A DNA stretch of 64,000 bases, from positions 806,001 to 870,000 of the forward strand of contig NZ_JANHAW010000002.1 in assembly GCF_024464595.1 (NCBI RefSeq), read 5' to 3'. The notes beneath the pieces were generated by a model. That model was not told where the DNA came from. It searched no databases and was given only the letters and a program-made list of their open reading frames with translations. A program made the translations under genes and the position numbers. Numbering within the stretch: the first letter of the stretch is position 1; each line of letters starts with the position of its first letter. Shown piece by piece: positions 1-9,051 of the stretch. This DNA is from Halobellus litoreus (lineage in GTDB: Archaea > Halobacteriota > Halobacteria > Halobacteriales > Haloferacaceae).

Positions 1-2
1 AG

Positions 3-266
3 GTGAGCTCGTGGCGATACACGACGTCGAGCGAACGACTCCGCGACGACGTGCTCCGACTCTGCGCCCACCTCGGGGAGACGGCGAGTTACAACCGCGA
101 CAGCGGGTCGTGGCGGATCTACTGCACCGAGGACGCGAAGAACTCGTTCCGGATGCACCGCAGCGGCGGACGAAGCACTGCGGACGACGGCGTCTACTGC
201 GTGACAGTAGCGGACAACCACACGCTGCTGGCGGGACGAAGTGGGAAGTTCCAATTTGTCGGCCAG
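3..266 (+). other. Intein C-terminal splicing region inside polB
   Basis: In-frame segment that does not belong to the mature polymerase. It holds intein block F and block G-like sequence and ends at codon 264-266 (Gln), followed by Ser at 267-269 as the +1 extein residue. The usual His-Asn end is replaced by Gly-Gln. No homing-endonuclease motif falls in the visible part, but most of the intein lies upstream of the window. Junction placement rests on the resumption of polymerase motif B. Confidence 0.85.
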
Positions 267-1235
267 TCGTTATATGGCGTTCTTGGGTGGGATCGATTCC
301 GGCTGTACGACAAGGAGATGGGTGCTGCCGTCACTGCAACGGGTCGTGACGTGATCGAGCACACCGCCGAGTCCGCGGGCGAACTTGGCAAGGAAGTGAT
401 ATACGGGGACACTGACAGCGTTATGTTGGAACTCGGCGGCGACGTCTCCAAGGAGGAGGCCATCGAGCAGTCCTTCGAGTTGGAGGAGCACATCAACGAC
501 TCCTACGACGAATTCGCCCTTCGGGAGCTCGACGCCGCCCACCACCGCTTCCAGATCGAGTTCGAGAAGCTCTATCGCAGGTTCTTCCAAGCGGGCAAGA
601 AGAAGCGCTACGCCGGTCACATCGTCTGGAAAGAGGGGAAAGACGTCGACGACATCGACATCACGGGCTTCGAGTACAAGCGCTCGGACATCGCGCCGAT
701 CACGAAGGAAGTGCAGAAGCGCGTCATCGAGATGATCGTCTACGGGGAGGACAACGACACCATCGCCGACTATCTGAACGGGATCATCGAGGACTTCGAG
801 ACCGGCGAGGTCCCCGTCGAAGACATCGGCATCCCGGGCGGGATCGGCAAGCGACTGGACGCCTACGACACCGCGACGGCGCAGGTCCGCGGCGCGAAGT
901 ACGCCAACGAGTTCCTGGGAACGAACTTCGGCCGCGGGTCGAAGCCGAAACGGCTCTACCTCCGGAAGGTCCACCCTTCGTGGTTCCGGAAGATGGAGGA
1001 CGAGAAGGGCTTCGACCCGCAGCGAGACGCCCTGTACGGCGAGTTCAAGCGCGATCCCGACGTCATCTGCATCGAGTACGACGATCAGCTCCCCGAGGAG
1101 TTCGAGGTCGACTGGGACAAGATGCTGGAAAAGACGCTCAAGGGACCGATCGCACGCATTATCGAGGCGCTCGGAATGTCGTGGGACGAAGTGAAATCGG
1201 GGCAGGAACAGACCGGACTCGGCAGTTTCGTGTAA
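3..1235 (+). CDS. polB: Family B DNA polymerase, C-terminal part, with the tail of an intein (5' end outside window)
   Basis: Replicative archaeal DNA polymerase; only the C-terminal part is present. Counting from the first codon in the window, residues 1-88 are the end of an intein: block F (YCVTVADNHTLLAG, 65-78) and a C-terminal junction FVGQ ending at Gln88. The extein resumes at Ser89 with SLYGVLGWDRFRLYDKEMG, the second half of polymerase motif B, so the intein sits in the KxxxN/SxYG site. Motif C, YGDTDS, is at 134-139 (catalytic Asp pair). The remainder is thumb domain ending LGSFV, typical of the haloarchaeal enzyme. The GTG at base 3 is only the first in-frame codon, not a real start; the frame is open to the window edge. 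The intein ends in Gln rather than the usual Asn. Confidence 0.95.
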   Translation: MSSWRYTTSSERLRDDVLRLCAHLGETASYNRDSGSWRIYCTEDAKNSFRMHRSGGRSTADDGVYCVTVADNHTLLAGRSGKFQFVGQSLYGVLGWDRFRLYDKEMGAAVTATGRDVIEHTAESAGELGKEVIYGDTDSVMLELGGDVSKEEAIEQSFELEEHINDSYDEFALRELDAAHHRFQIEFEKLYRRFFQAGKKKRYAGHIVWKEGKDVDDIDITGFEYKRSDIAPITKEVQKRVIEMIVYGEDNDTIADYLNGIIEDFETGEVPVEDIGIPGGIGKRLDAYDTATAQVRGAKYANEFLGTNFGRGSKPKRLYLRKVHPSWFRKMEDEKGFDPQRDALYGEFKRDPDVICIEYDDQLPEEFEVDWDKMLEKTLKGPIARIIEALGMSWDEVKSGQEQTGLGSFV

Positions 1236-1393
1236 CCCCCCAGAGTCCCACCGTCCGCCGATCGAGCGACGTAGCCGAAACTGGTTTCGTGAAACGCAAA
1301 TAATTTTTGTCGACAGTAAAGCGACGAGTGGGGAATGCGTAACCATTATGGGCGCAAGAGCCCACTTTAGCGATACGAGGCAACGAAACAACG

Positions 1394-2308
1394 ATGGCTA
1401 CACTGGAAATCAAGAACCTCCACGCGAGCGTGGCGGAGGAAGACGGCGAACAGATTCTTCGTGGTGTCGACCTGGAGGTCAACTCCGGGGAGATCCACGC
1501 CCTGATGGGACCGAACGGATCCGGGAAGTCGACGACGGCGAAGATCATCGCCGGTCACCCCGCCTACGAGGTAACCGACGGGGAAGTACTTCTCCACCTC
1601 GAAGACGACGAGTTCGGTGACGTCGATATCCCCGCGGACAAACGCACATGGAACCTTCTGGAACTGGAGCCGAACGAGCGCGCGGCGCTCGGCATCTTCC
1701 TCGGCTTTCAGTATCCCGCGGAGATCGAAGGCGTCACGATGACCAACTTCCTGCGAACGGCGCTCAACGCCAAACTCGAAGAGCGCGAAGAACTCTTCGA
1801 GGACGAAGACGAGGAGGAAGCCGAGGCCGACGAGGACGAAGAGGGCTATGAGACCTCGCCGATGGAGGGCCCCGCCGACGAGGGCGAGATCGGCGTCGCC
1901 GAGTTCCAAAAGCTCCTCAAGGAGAAGATGGAGCTCCTGGATATGGACGAGAAGTTTATGCAGCGCTACCTCAACGCCGGGTTCTCCGGCGGCGAGAAGA
2001 AACAGAACGAGGTGCTGCAGGCGGCCATCCTCGAACCGTCGATCGCCGTCCTCGACGAGATCGACTCCGGGCTGGACATCGATCGCCTGCAGGACGTCTC
2101 CGAGGGGATCAACGCCCTCCGCGACGAGCAGGGCACGGGCATCCTCCAGATCACCCACTACCAGCGGATTCTCGAGTACGTCGAACCCGATCACGTCCAC
2201 GTGATGCTCGACGGCAAGATCGCCAAGAGCGGCGACGCGTCGCTTGCCGAGGCCCTCGAAGACGAGGGGTACGACTGGGTCCGCGAAGAAGTCTACGAGA
2301 CGGCGTAA
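1394..2308 (+). CDS. sufC: Fe-S cluster assembly ATPase SufC
   Basis: ABC-type ATPase that drives the SufBCD scaffold during iron-sulfur cluster assembly in the cytoplasm. Of 304 residues, Walker A (GPNGSGKST) is at 39-47, the Q-loop Gln near 106, signature FSGGEKKQNE at 197-206, Walker B and following loop AVLDEIDSGLD at 218-228, and the switch His in ITHYQ near 254. Residues about 130-165 form a strongly acidic insert (FEDEDEEEAEADEDEE) between the Q-loop and signature. It is first in sufC-sufB-sufD, the usual archaeal order. A TATA-like CTTTAG near 1366 lies about 27 bases before the ATG, which suggests a leaderless transcript. Confidence 0.97.
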   Translation: MATLEIKNLHASVAEEDGEQILRGVDLEVNSGEIHALMGPNGSGKSTTAKIIAGHPAYEVTDGEVLLHLEDDEFGDVDIPADKRTWNLLELEPNERAALGIFLGFQYPAEIEGVTMTNFLRTALNAKLEEREELFEDEDEEEAEADEDEEGYETSPMEGPADEGEIGVAEFQKLLKEKMELLDMDEKFMQRYLNAGFSGGEKKQNEVLQAAILEPSIAVLDEIDSGLDIDRLQDVSEGINALRDEQGTGILQITHYQRILEYVEPDHVHVMLDGKIAKSGDASLAEALEDEGYDWVREEVYETA

Positions 2309-2366
2309 CTATGTTCAGTTACGCATACTCTGATAAGCAACGAACCGTAACTACACACCACACACA

Positions 2367-3797
2367 ATGAGCTCTGAACAAGACCACCTCAAAGAGACTG
2401 ACACCGAGGCCCGCTTCGACTTCAAGAAAGAGGAGTCCTCGGCGTTCCAGACCGAGAAGGGCCTGACCGAAGAGACGGTCCGCGTCATCTCCGAGGACAA
2501 AGACGAACCCGAGTGGATGCTGAACCGCCGGCTCCGCGCGTTGAAACAGTTCCAAGAGATGCCGATGCCGACCGACTGGCCCGGCCAGCCGGACCTCTCG
2601 GAGGTCGACATCGCCGAGATCGTCCCGTACATCCGCCCGGACGTCGACGTCCGCGCGGGCGTGGACGACTGGACCGAACTCCCCGACGAGATCAAAGACA
2701 CCTTCGACAAACTGGGTATCCCCGAAGCCGAGAAGAACGCCCTCTCCGGCGTCGGCGCGCAGTACGAGTCTGAGGTCGTCTACCAGAACATGCAGGAGCG
2801 CTGGGAGGAGAAGGGCGTCATCTTCATGAATATGGACGAGGCGGTGCAGAAGCACCCCGACATCGTCCGCGAGCACTTCATGACGAAGTGCGTCCCCCCG
2901 AGCGACAACAAGTTCGCCGCGCTGCACGGCGCGGTCTGGTCCGGCGGCTCGTTCGTCTACGTCCCCGAGGACGTCACCGTCGAGATGCCGGTCCAGGCGT
3001 ACTTCCGGATGAATTCGGAAGGGATGGGCCAGTTCGAGCACACGCTCATCGTCGCCGAGGACGGCGCGGAGGTCCACTACATCGAGGGCTGCAGTGCGCC
3101 CAAGTACTCCGCGTTCAATCTGCACTCCGGCGGCGTCGAGGTCTTCGTCGGCGAGGACGCGCACGTCCAGTACTCGACCGTCCAGAACTGGTCGAAGAAC
3201 ACCTACAACCTCAACACCAAGCGCGCCCTGGTCGAGGCCGGCGGTCGGATGGAGTGGATCTCCGGCTCGATGGGCTCGAAGGCGACGATGCTGTACCCCT
3301 CGACCGTGCTGAAGGGTCCGGGCGCCTCCGACAACCACATCACCATCGCCTTCGCGGGCGAGGGCCAGAACATCGACACCGGCGCGAAGGTCTACCACAA
3401 CGCGCCGAACACGAAGTCGACAATTGAGTCGAAGTCGATCTCGAAGGACGGCGGTCGTACCAATTATCGAGGACTGGTCCACATCGCCGACGGCGCCGAG
3501 GACTCCTCGACGTCGGTCGAGTGCGACGCGCTGATGTTCGACAACGAGTCGACGTCGGACACGATGCCGTACATGGAGATCAACGAGTCGAAGGTCGACG
3601 TCGCCCACGAGGCGACGGTCGGAAAGATCGGCGACGAGGACGTCTTCTACCTCCAGTCGCGCGGTCTCGACGACGACGACGCCAAGCAGATGATCGTCTC
3701 GGGCTTCATCGAACCGATCACCGAAGAGCTCCCGATCGAGTACGCGGTCGAACTCAACCGCCTCGTCGAGCTCGAAATGGAGGGGAGCCTCGGGTAA
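2367..3797 (+). CDS. sufB: Fe-S cluster assembly scaffold SufB
   Basis: Beta-helical scaffold on which the Fe-S cluster is built, acting as SufBC2D with its neighbours. The product has 476 residues, normal for archaeal SufB. The conserved C-terminal block HEATVGKIGDEDVFYLQSRG begins at 414, and the core carries the expected Asn/His-rich strands (for example FNLHSGGVEVFVGEDAHVQY). It starts 58 bases after sufC, with an A/C-rich leader just before the ATG, and sufD follows after a single base (stop at 3797, ATG at 3799), so the two are translationally linked. Confidence 0.97.
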   Translation: MSSEQDHLKETDTEARFDFKKEESSAFQTEKGLTEETVRVISEDKDEPEWMLNRRLRALKQFQEMPMPTDWPGQPDLSEVDIAEIVPYIRPDVDVRAGVDDWTELPDEIKDTFDKLGIPEAEKNALSGVGAQYESEVVYQNMQERWEEKGVIFMNMDEAVQKHPDIVREHFMTKCVPPSDNKFAALHGAVWSGGSFVYVPEDVTVEMPVQAYFRMNSEGMGQFEHTLIVAEDGAEVHYIEGCSAPKYSAFNLHSGGVEVFVGEDAHVQYSTVQNWSKNTYNLNTKRALVEAGGRMEWISGSMGSKATMLYPSTVLKGPGASDNHITIAFAGEGQNIDTGAKVYHNAPNTKSTIESKSISKDGGRTNYRGLVHIADGAEDSSTSVECDALMFDNESTSDTMPYMEINESKVDVAHEATVGKIGDEDVFYLQSRGLDDDDAKQMIVSGFIEPITEELPIEYAVELNRLVELEMEGSLG

Positions 3798-3798
3798 T

Positions 3799-5013
3799 AT
3801 GAGCGGCGCACAACTCCCCGCAAACCTCTCGGCGCAGACGGTTCGAGAGATCGCCGAGAAGCGCGACGAACCCGAGTGGCTGCTCGACGCGCGACTCGAC
3901 GCGCTGGACGCGCTCGAATCGCTGGACCTTCCCGACGTCATCCAGACGCCGGGCCGGCGCTGGACGAACCTCGAGGCGCTCGACTTCGAGTCGCTGGTCG
4001 ATCCGCTCGATCAGGCCGACGAGACGGAGCGCACGTCCGACGAGGGCGTCGAGGTGCTCACGTTCACCGAGGCGCTCGAGGAGCACCCCGAACTCGTCGA
4101 GTCCGCGTTCGGATCGACGATCGATCCCCAGGAGAACTACCTCACGGCGCTGTCGGCGGCGCTGTTCACGACCGGCACCGTCGTCTACGTCCCCGAGGGC
4201 GTCGACGCCGAGGACGTGACGATCCGCGCGGAGATGAACTCCCGCTCGCTGTTCAGTCACACGCTCGTGCTCACCGAGCAGTCCTCGTCGGTAACAATCT
4301 TAGAGAGCATCGAGTCCGGTGCCGAGAGCGACGCCGACGCCCGGTACTTCTCGAACCTCGTCGAGATCGACGCGGGCGAGAACTCCTACGTGCAGTACGG
4401 CTCGCTGCAGGACCTCGACGAGGACACCTACAGCTACTCCCTCAAGCGCGCCGACGTCGGCACCTACGCGACGGTCAACTGGATCGAGGGCAACCTCGGG
4501 TCCCGGCTGACCCGCTCGGACGTCGAGTCCGAACTCAACGGCGACTCCGCGGAGACGAAGATCGTCGGCGCGTTCTTCGGCCACGGCGGCCAGCACTTCG
4601 ACGTCAACGCCCGCGTCTGGCACAACGCCGAGAACACGACGGCGGATCTGGTCACCCGCGGCGTCCTCGACGACGAGGCGCGCTCGGTGTACGAGGGCGT
4701 CCAGGACGTCGGTCGCGACGCGTGGAACACCTCCTCGTACCAGCGGGAGAACACGCTGATGCTCTCCGACGAGAGCGAGGCCGACGCGTCGCCGAAGCTG
4801 ATCATCCACAACCACGACACCGAGGCGTCGCACTCGGCGACGGTCGGACAGGTCGACCAGGAGGATCTGTTCTATATGATCTCGCGATCGATCCCGGACC
4901 ACCAGGCACGGAATATGCTCGTCGAGGGCTTCTTCGTGCCCGTGCTCGAAGAGATCGAAGTCGAGGAGTTCCGCGACGACCTCGAAGAGCTGATCGCCGC
5001 ACGACTCCGGTAA
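3799..5013 (+). CDS. sufD: Fe-S cluster assembly protein SufD
   Basis: Paralogue of SufB that forms the SufB-SufD heterodimer. At 404 residues it is shorter than SufB. The family block SHSATVGQVDQEDLFYMISR starts at 344, and the helical C-terminus (EEIEVEEFRDDLEELIAARL) follows as expected. The N-terminal motif RDEPEWLLDARLDALDALES resembles the matching region of SufB (DEPEWMLNRRLRALKQF), consistent with their common origin. Last gene of the operon; the next gene lies on the other strand and ends 55 bases later. Confidence 0.96.
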   Translation: MSGAQLPANLSAQTVREIAEKRDEPEWLLDARLDALDALESLDLPDVIQTPGRRWTNLEALDFESLVDPLDQADETERTSDEGVEVLTFTEALEEHPELVESAFGSTIDPQENYLTALSAALFTTGTVVYVPEGVDAEDVTIRAEMNSRSLFSHTLVLTEQSSSVTILESIESGAESDADARYFSNLVEIDAGENSYVQYGSLQDLDEDTYSYSLKRADVGTYATVNWIEGNLGSRLTRSDVESELNGDSAETKIVGAFFGHGGQHFDVNARVWHNAENTTADLVTRGVLDDEARSVYEGVQDVGRDAWNTSSYQRENTLMLSDESEADASPKLIIHNHDTEASHSATVGQVDQEDLFYMISRSIPDHQARNMLVEGFFVPVLEEIEVEEFRDDLEELIAARLR

Positions 5014-5068
5014 CGGCGATCCCCCGCTGATTTCGGTTTCGTTCACGCTGTTTCCGTTCCCGCAACAG

Positions 5069-8000
5069 CTATTCCCGCGGACACTGGCCGGTCGGCGTGA
5101 CACAGCGCGGCCCCGGCGACGGGTCGCTCCACGCCACGGAGCGCTCGTCGGTGTTGCCGTCGGTGTCGCCGACGCCGAGTTTGCCCGGCGGCACGACGGC
5201 GACGGCGACCGTCCGCACGCGGAAGTCGACGCGTTCGCTCCGCCCCAGCGACTCCGCGACGCCGTCGGCGTCGACATCGAGTGCGACTGCAGAGCCGTCG
5301 CGGACGTACGTCGACTCGCCTCCCTGGATGCCGACGGCGAACCGGCCGTACGCGCCGCGGGATTCGACGATCCAGAGGTTCGCCGTGGCGACCCACGGGC
5401 TGAGCGTCGGCGAGATCGGGAGGCCGGCCGGGATCCCGCCGACGGTGCCGTTCGTCGCGCGGGAGATTCCCCTTTCGGTGGCGCGCTCGGCGGCGCTCGT
5501 CGCTTCCCGCTCCACGAACTCCCGCGTCGATGAGACGGCGTCGTCGACGGCCGACTCGGGGACGCGAACGCGATCGGACGTCGCGACGCGGCGGAGGTCG
5601 ACCCGCAGCGCCACCCGGATTCGGTCCTCGGCGACGGCCGCGGACCCGCTCCGCGCTCTCGGACGCGCCTCGACCGCGACGGACGCCGTCTCGCGGGCCA
5701 GCGACCCGTCCGTGGCCGCGACCGCGCGCTCGCCGGGACCGTCGAACCGGGCGAACGCGCGGCGCACGACGCGCCTGCGTTCGTCTCGTGCGAGCGAGGT
5801 CTCACGGGCGAGCGTCCGTATCGCCACGGCGCGGACGTCGGACATCGAGGCCTCGACCTTCGTTTCCAGGACGTTTCGACGGTCGCGGAGCGTCGGGTCC
5901 GGGTGCGTTTCGAGCATCCGGTCGGCGGCGACGAGCGACTGTCCGGCCGTGTGTAGCGAGACGCGACCGGGGTCGCCGAAGAGCGTCCGCGTGACGAGGT
6001 CGGCGGCGTCGCCGTACGGGACGCTGAAGACGTTCACGTTCCTGACCGCGAGGCCGACGTATCGCTCGTCGTCCGCGACGCCGTCGACGAGCGTCCCCTC
6101 GACGGGGGCCGGCGCGAGGTACGCGGGGTCGCCGTCGGGAATCAGCGTCGTCTCGCCGCGAGCGCCCTCGGGTCCGCCGAGGTCAGTCCGCGGCGACGGC
6201 GCTTCGGGGGTGAGTTTCGCGAGGTCGTTCACCCGCGAGGCGACGAGTCCCTTCGCAGCCAGCGCGCGGTCGATGCCGGCGTTCTGGGCGCGTGTCTGTC
6301 CGGCGCGGGCGTCGAGGCCGGCGAGTACCCGGTCGAGGTACGCGGCGCGAGCGGCCACGCGGGTCCGGTCGGCGACCCCGTCGTACCGGCGCGGGGCGTC
6401 GAGGAGTCCCCGACGTCGGTCGCGAACCAGCGCGGCGAGGCGCGCCGCGCCGTTCGCGTGGCCGGTCGCGGCGTCGCTGGCCGCCACCTCGACTGAGAGG
6501 TCACGCACGCGGTCCCGGAGGTCGGCGACGTCGGCGTAGATCCACGCGTCGAGGTCGGCGGGGCGGTCCCCAGTTATGCGCTGCGAGGCGCTCGTTCGAC
6601 CGCCGGTCACGGCCCTTCGAGCGACGGCGTCGGGACCGCCGAGATCCGAGACGAGGGCCCGACTCGTCGCCCCGGCCTCTCGCAGATTCGGCCCGTCGAT
6701 CGCGCCGCCGGAGTCGAACAGCGGTCGGACGGAACGCGTCGGTGCCCGGCTCCCGTCGAGTCGGCCGGTTCCGGTGATCCGAACGCGGTGGACGTCTCGC
6801 CACGATGCGCTCGTCGTCCGCGGCGTCTCGTTGACCTTCTCCCACGTCCGCTCGACGTGCCACCGCTCGGTGACCCGCCGGGTAGCCGCGTAGAGCCTCC
6901 GCGATTCCGTCCCGGTCCGCGAGATCCGTCGCGTACTCCAGCCGCCGCTCACCGAGACCTCCTTCGAGGTGTCCGAAGACGCGAGCGTCCAGCCCGACCC
7001 GGGCGAACGCGGCGACGGCCGGCGCTGGTTCCTGATCGTCCGGGTGCTGGCTCGAACCGAGACCGTGGCCTCGTAGCCCTCGCGCCGGACGGATTCGAGA
7101 CTCTCGGCGCCGTTCGTTCCTCGAAGCAGTTCCAGAAACGCCTCGTCCGCGGTCCCATTGACGCCCACGGAGACGGTTTTCGTTGCCGGAAGCGAGCCGG
7201 TCGTGGAGTCGGAATCAGCCCGCTCTGCCGAATTCGGATCCGGGAGTTGCCCCGTGACCGCGGAGACGACTCGCGGGTCCGTACGCGGATCGAGGACGTC
7301 GGTGACGCCCGTCTGGAGAGTCGCCGCGCGGACACCCGCGGCCGCGTCGGGGTCGCTCCGACCGAAGGCGGCCCGCTGCGCGTCGAGCAGTCCGGCGTTC
7401 GTCGACAGCGCGACGTGGCGGTTGGCGACGACGTTCGAGATGGGGAGTCCCCCGTACTGACCGAGCCCGCGGGCCTGCGCCATCGCCGTGACGCCGACTG
7501 TCGTCCGGCGAGCCAGTCCCGGGGCCTCGATCGGACCGGCGTCGAGTCGCCCCTGGAACGCCTCCGTCCGATCGTGGAGCGCCAGGACGGGAACGCTCAC
7601 GGTAACGCTCCGATCGACCCGGCGGGAGTCGAGCGTGCGTCCATCTCGGTCGACCTCCAGTTGGAGACCGCGGATCGTCGCCCGGAGCTCGGTGCCGTCG
7701 TCGACGCCGGCGATCGAGACGCGATCGATCGCCGCCGGGACGCTCTCGACCGACTGTCCGAACGACGCACGGGCGACACTCGCTCCGCGGCGATGTTCGA
7801 CGGGCCCGATCGCCTCGCGGGCGGCGAGGAAGATCCGCAACCGGAGGTAGCGGCGGAAGGTGTCGGGGCCGTCGAGTGCCGATCCGGCGTCGGTGTCGGC
7901 CGCGAGCGTGACCGGATCCCGCGCGGCAGCCGTTGCGGCGTCCCGGACGGCGACTCTGAACGCGGCGGTCGCCTCGGCGTCGACACGGTCGGCAGCGACG

Positions 8001-8131
8001 TCTGCGCTTCGGTCCACTGGCGAGGGCCCGGGCGTCGCGAGCGACACCGCAAAGGTCGAACTGCCCACGAGCAGCAGGACGCCGACGAGCGCGAACGGGA
8101 TCCGGCCGCGGTCGTCGTCGGCGAGTCGCAT
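5069..8131 (-). CDS. Very large membrane-anchored subunit of pilus/secretion-like locus (DUF7286-like)
   Basis: Unrecognised function; 1020 residues. An N-terminal hydrophobic helix (about 11-32) follows DDRGRIPFALVG, whose Arg-Gly-x-x-Pro pattern before the hydrophobic stretch resembles archaeal class III (pilin) signals. The rest is a long hydrophilic domain rich in Arg, Asp, Ser and Thr, probably outside the cell, with a second possible hydrophobic stretch near the C-terminus (GGIPAGLPISPTLSPWVATANLWIV). The start chosen is ATG 8131, which overlaps the stop of the upstream gene by one base (TGATG). It is the last gene of a four-gene run from 10005. I recall such proteins as DUF7286 beside haloarchaeal secretion ATPases; the number is from memory. 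Confidence 0.8.
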   Translation of the reverse strand: MRLADDDRGRIPFALVGVLLLVGSSTFAVSLATPGPSPVDRSADVAADRVDAEATAAFRVAVRDAATAAARDPVTLAADTDAGSALDGPDTFRRYLRLRIFLAAREAIGPVEHRRGASVARASFGQSVESVPAAIDRVSIAGVDDGTELRATIRGLQLEVDRDGRTLDSRRVDRSVTVSVPVLALHDRTEAFQGRLDAGPIEAPGLARRTTVGVTAMAQARGLGQYGGLPISNVVANRHVALSTNAGLLDAQRAAFGRSDPDAAAGVRAATLQTGVTDVLDPRTDPRVVSAVTGQLPDPNSAERADSDSTTGSLPATKTVSVGVNGTADEAFLELLRGTNGAESLESVRREGYEATVSVRASTRTIRNQRRPSPRSPGSGWTLASSDTSKEVSVSGGWSTRRISRTGTESRRLYAATRRVTERWHVERTWEKVNETPRTTSASWRDVHRVRITGTGRLDGSRAPTRSVRPLFDSGGAIDGPNLREAGATSRALVSDLGGPDAVARRAVTGGRTSASQRITGDRPADLDAWIYADVADLRDRVRDLSVEVAASDAATGHANGAARLAALVRDRRRGLLDAPRRYDGVADRTRVAARAAYLDRVLAGLDARAGQTRAQNAGIDRALAAKGLVASRVNDLAKLTPEAPSPRTDLGGPEGARGETTLIPDGDPAYLAPAPVEGTLVDGVADDERYVGLAVRNVNVFSVPYGDAADLVTRTLFGDPGRVSLHTAGQSLVAADRMLETHPDPTLRDRRNVLETKVEASMSDVRAVAIRTLARETSLARDERRRVVRRAFARFDGPGERAVAATDGSLARETASVAVEARPRARSGSAAVAEDRIRVALRVDLRRVATSDRVRVPESAVDDAVSSTREFVEREATSAAERATERGISRATNGTVGGIPAGLPISPTLSPWVATANLWIVESRGAYGRFAVGIQGGESTYVRDGSAVALDVDADGVAESLGRSERVDFRVRTVAVAVVPPGKLGVGDTDGNTDERSVAWSDPSPGPRCVTPTGQCPRE

Positions 8132-9051
8132 CAGCGCACCCCCGAAGACGGCGACCAAGTTCTGACGACGACCCGAACGGACGCGACCGAGACGGCGTCT
8201 GCGGCGGCCCCGGGAGTGTCGTATCGAGCGCGGAGATCGTCGGTGACGCGCGGGGCGAGCACCGCCGCGAGCCGTTCGTTCGCCGCCTCCGTGTCCTCGG
8301 TCGCGAGCGGCTCCGCGAGCGACGCGTTCGTCTCGGCTTCGAGCCGGGCGTAACGGTGCCGAACCAAAGCGGCGGCCGGATCGTCGCCGCGGAGGGTGAT
8401 TCGCGCCGGACCGGGCGGGAGGAGCACCGCGACGGTCCGCTCGGCGACGGCGGCACCGAGCGACTCGAAGGTGGTTCTCGCCGACCCCGGGACCGAGTCG
8501 ACGCCGGTCGGGACCACGAGCGTCGCGGCGTGCACGCCGTCCGCCGGCGGTGCCGGTCCGACGCCGACGGACCCGCCGACGGGTGCGCCGGGGTACGGCC
8601 GCCAGGTCGCGTCGACGCGCACGGTCGCGCCGGTCCGAGCTCGAACCGCGTCGCGGACGCCACTGCGGAACGATGCGCGAGTCCGCGTGAGCGGTGGGAT
8701 GTCGGCGGAGGACGCTCCCGTGTTCGGACCGACGCTCGACGCCAGGTCGACGCCGCTCGTCGCCGTGGTCGCGCGGGCGAGCAGGCCGGCGAGGCTGCCG
8801 TGTGCCGTCCGGTCGAGTTCGGGCGAGTCGAGCGCGATGGCGGGGCGATCGGAGGCCGCCCCGCTCGCGGCCATCCCGCGCACGCCGGGCGCGAGCGAGT
8901 AGTCGACCTGCGCCGTCGTCGTCGCGAGCGCGTCCGCGACGGCGTCGGCGTTACCGGACGTCGCCGGCGGCGACTGCTCGACGGTGATCAGGCCGACGAC
9001 GGCCGCCGAGACGAGAAGGAGGAACACGACCGCGTCGATGGCGGCGTTCAT
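8131..9051 (-). CDS. Membrane-anchored subunit of pilus/secretion-like locus (DUF7284-like)
   Basis: 306 residues. A single N-terminal transmembrane helix (VVFLLLVSAAVVGLITVE, about 8-25) is followed by a soluble domain that is probably extracellular, with no enzymatic motif that I recognise. ATG 9051 overlaps the preceding stop by four bases (ATGA), and its own stop overlaps the next start, so the product is translationally coupled on both sides and likely made in fixed ratio with its neighbours. Membership in the locus suggests a minor pilin or pseudopilin-like component. An upstream in-frame extension to 9177 is rejected because it covers the coupled upstream gene and has no hydrophobic or conserved sequence. 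Confidence 0.8.
   Translation of the reverse strand: MNAAIDAVVFLLLVSAAVVGLITVEQSPPATSGNADAVADALATTTAQVDYSLAPGVRGMAASGAASDRPAIALDSPELDRTAHGSLAGLLARATTATSGVDLASSVGPNTGASSADIPPLTRTRASFRSGVRDAVRARTGATVRVDATWRPYPGAPVGGSVGVGPAPPADGVHAATLVVPTGVDSVPGSARTTFESLGAAVAERTVAVLLPPGPARITLRGDDPAAALVRHRYARLEAETNASLAEPLATEDTEAANERLAAVLAPRVTDDLRARYDTPGAAADAVSVASVRVVVRTWSPSSGVR

Noticed and set aside
3-1235. GTG at base 3 as a true gene start
   Set aside because: The sequence there is intein; the gene clearly begins upstream of the window.
2319-3941. 540-residue minus-strand open frame
   Set aside because: Antisense to sufB/sufD; long open antisense frames are common in GC-rich DNA, and the composition (Val/Asp/Arg/Leu) is typical of such shadows.
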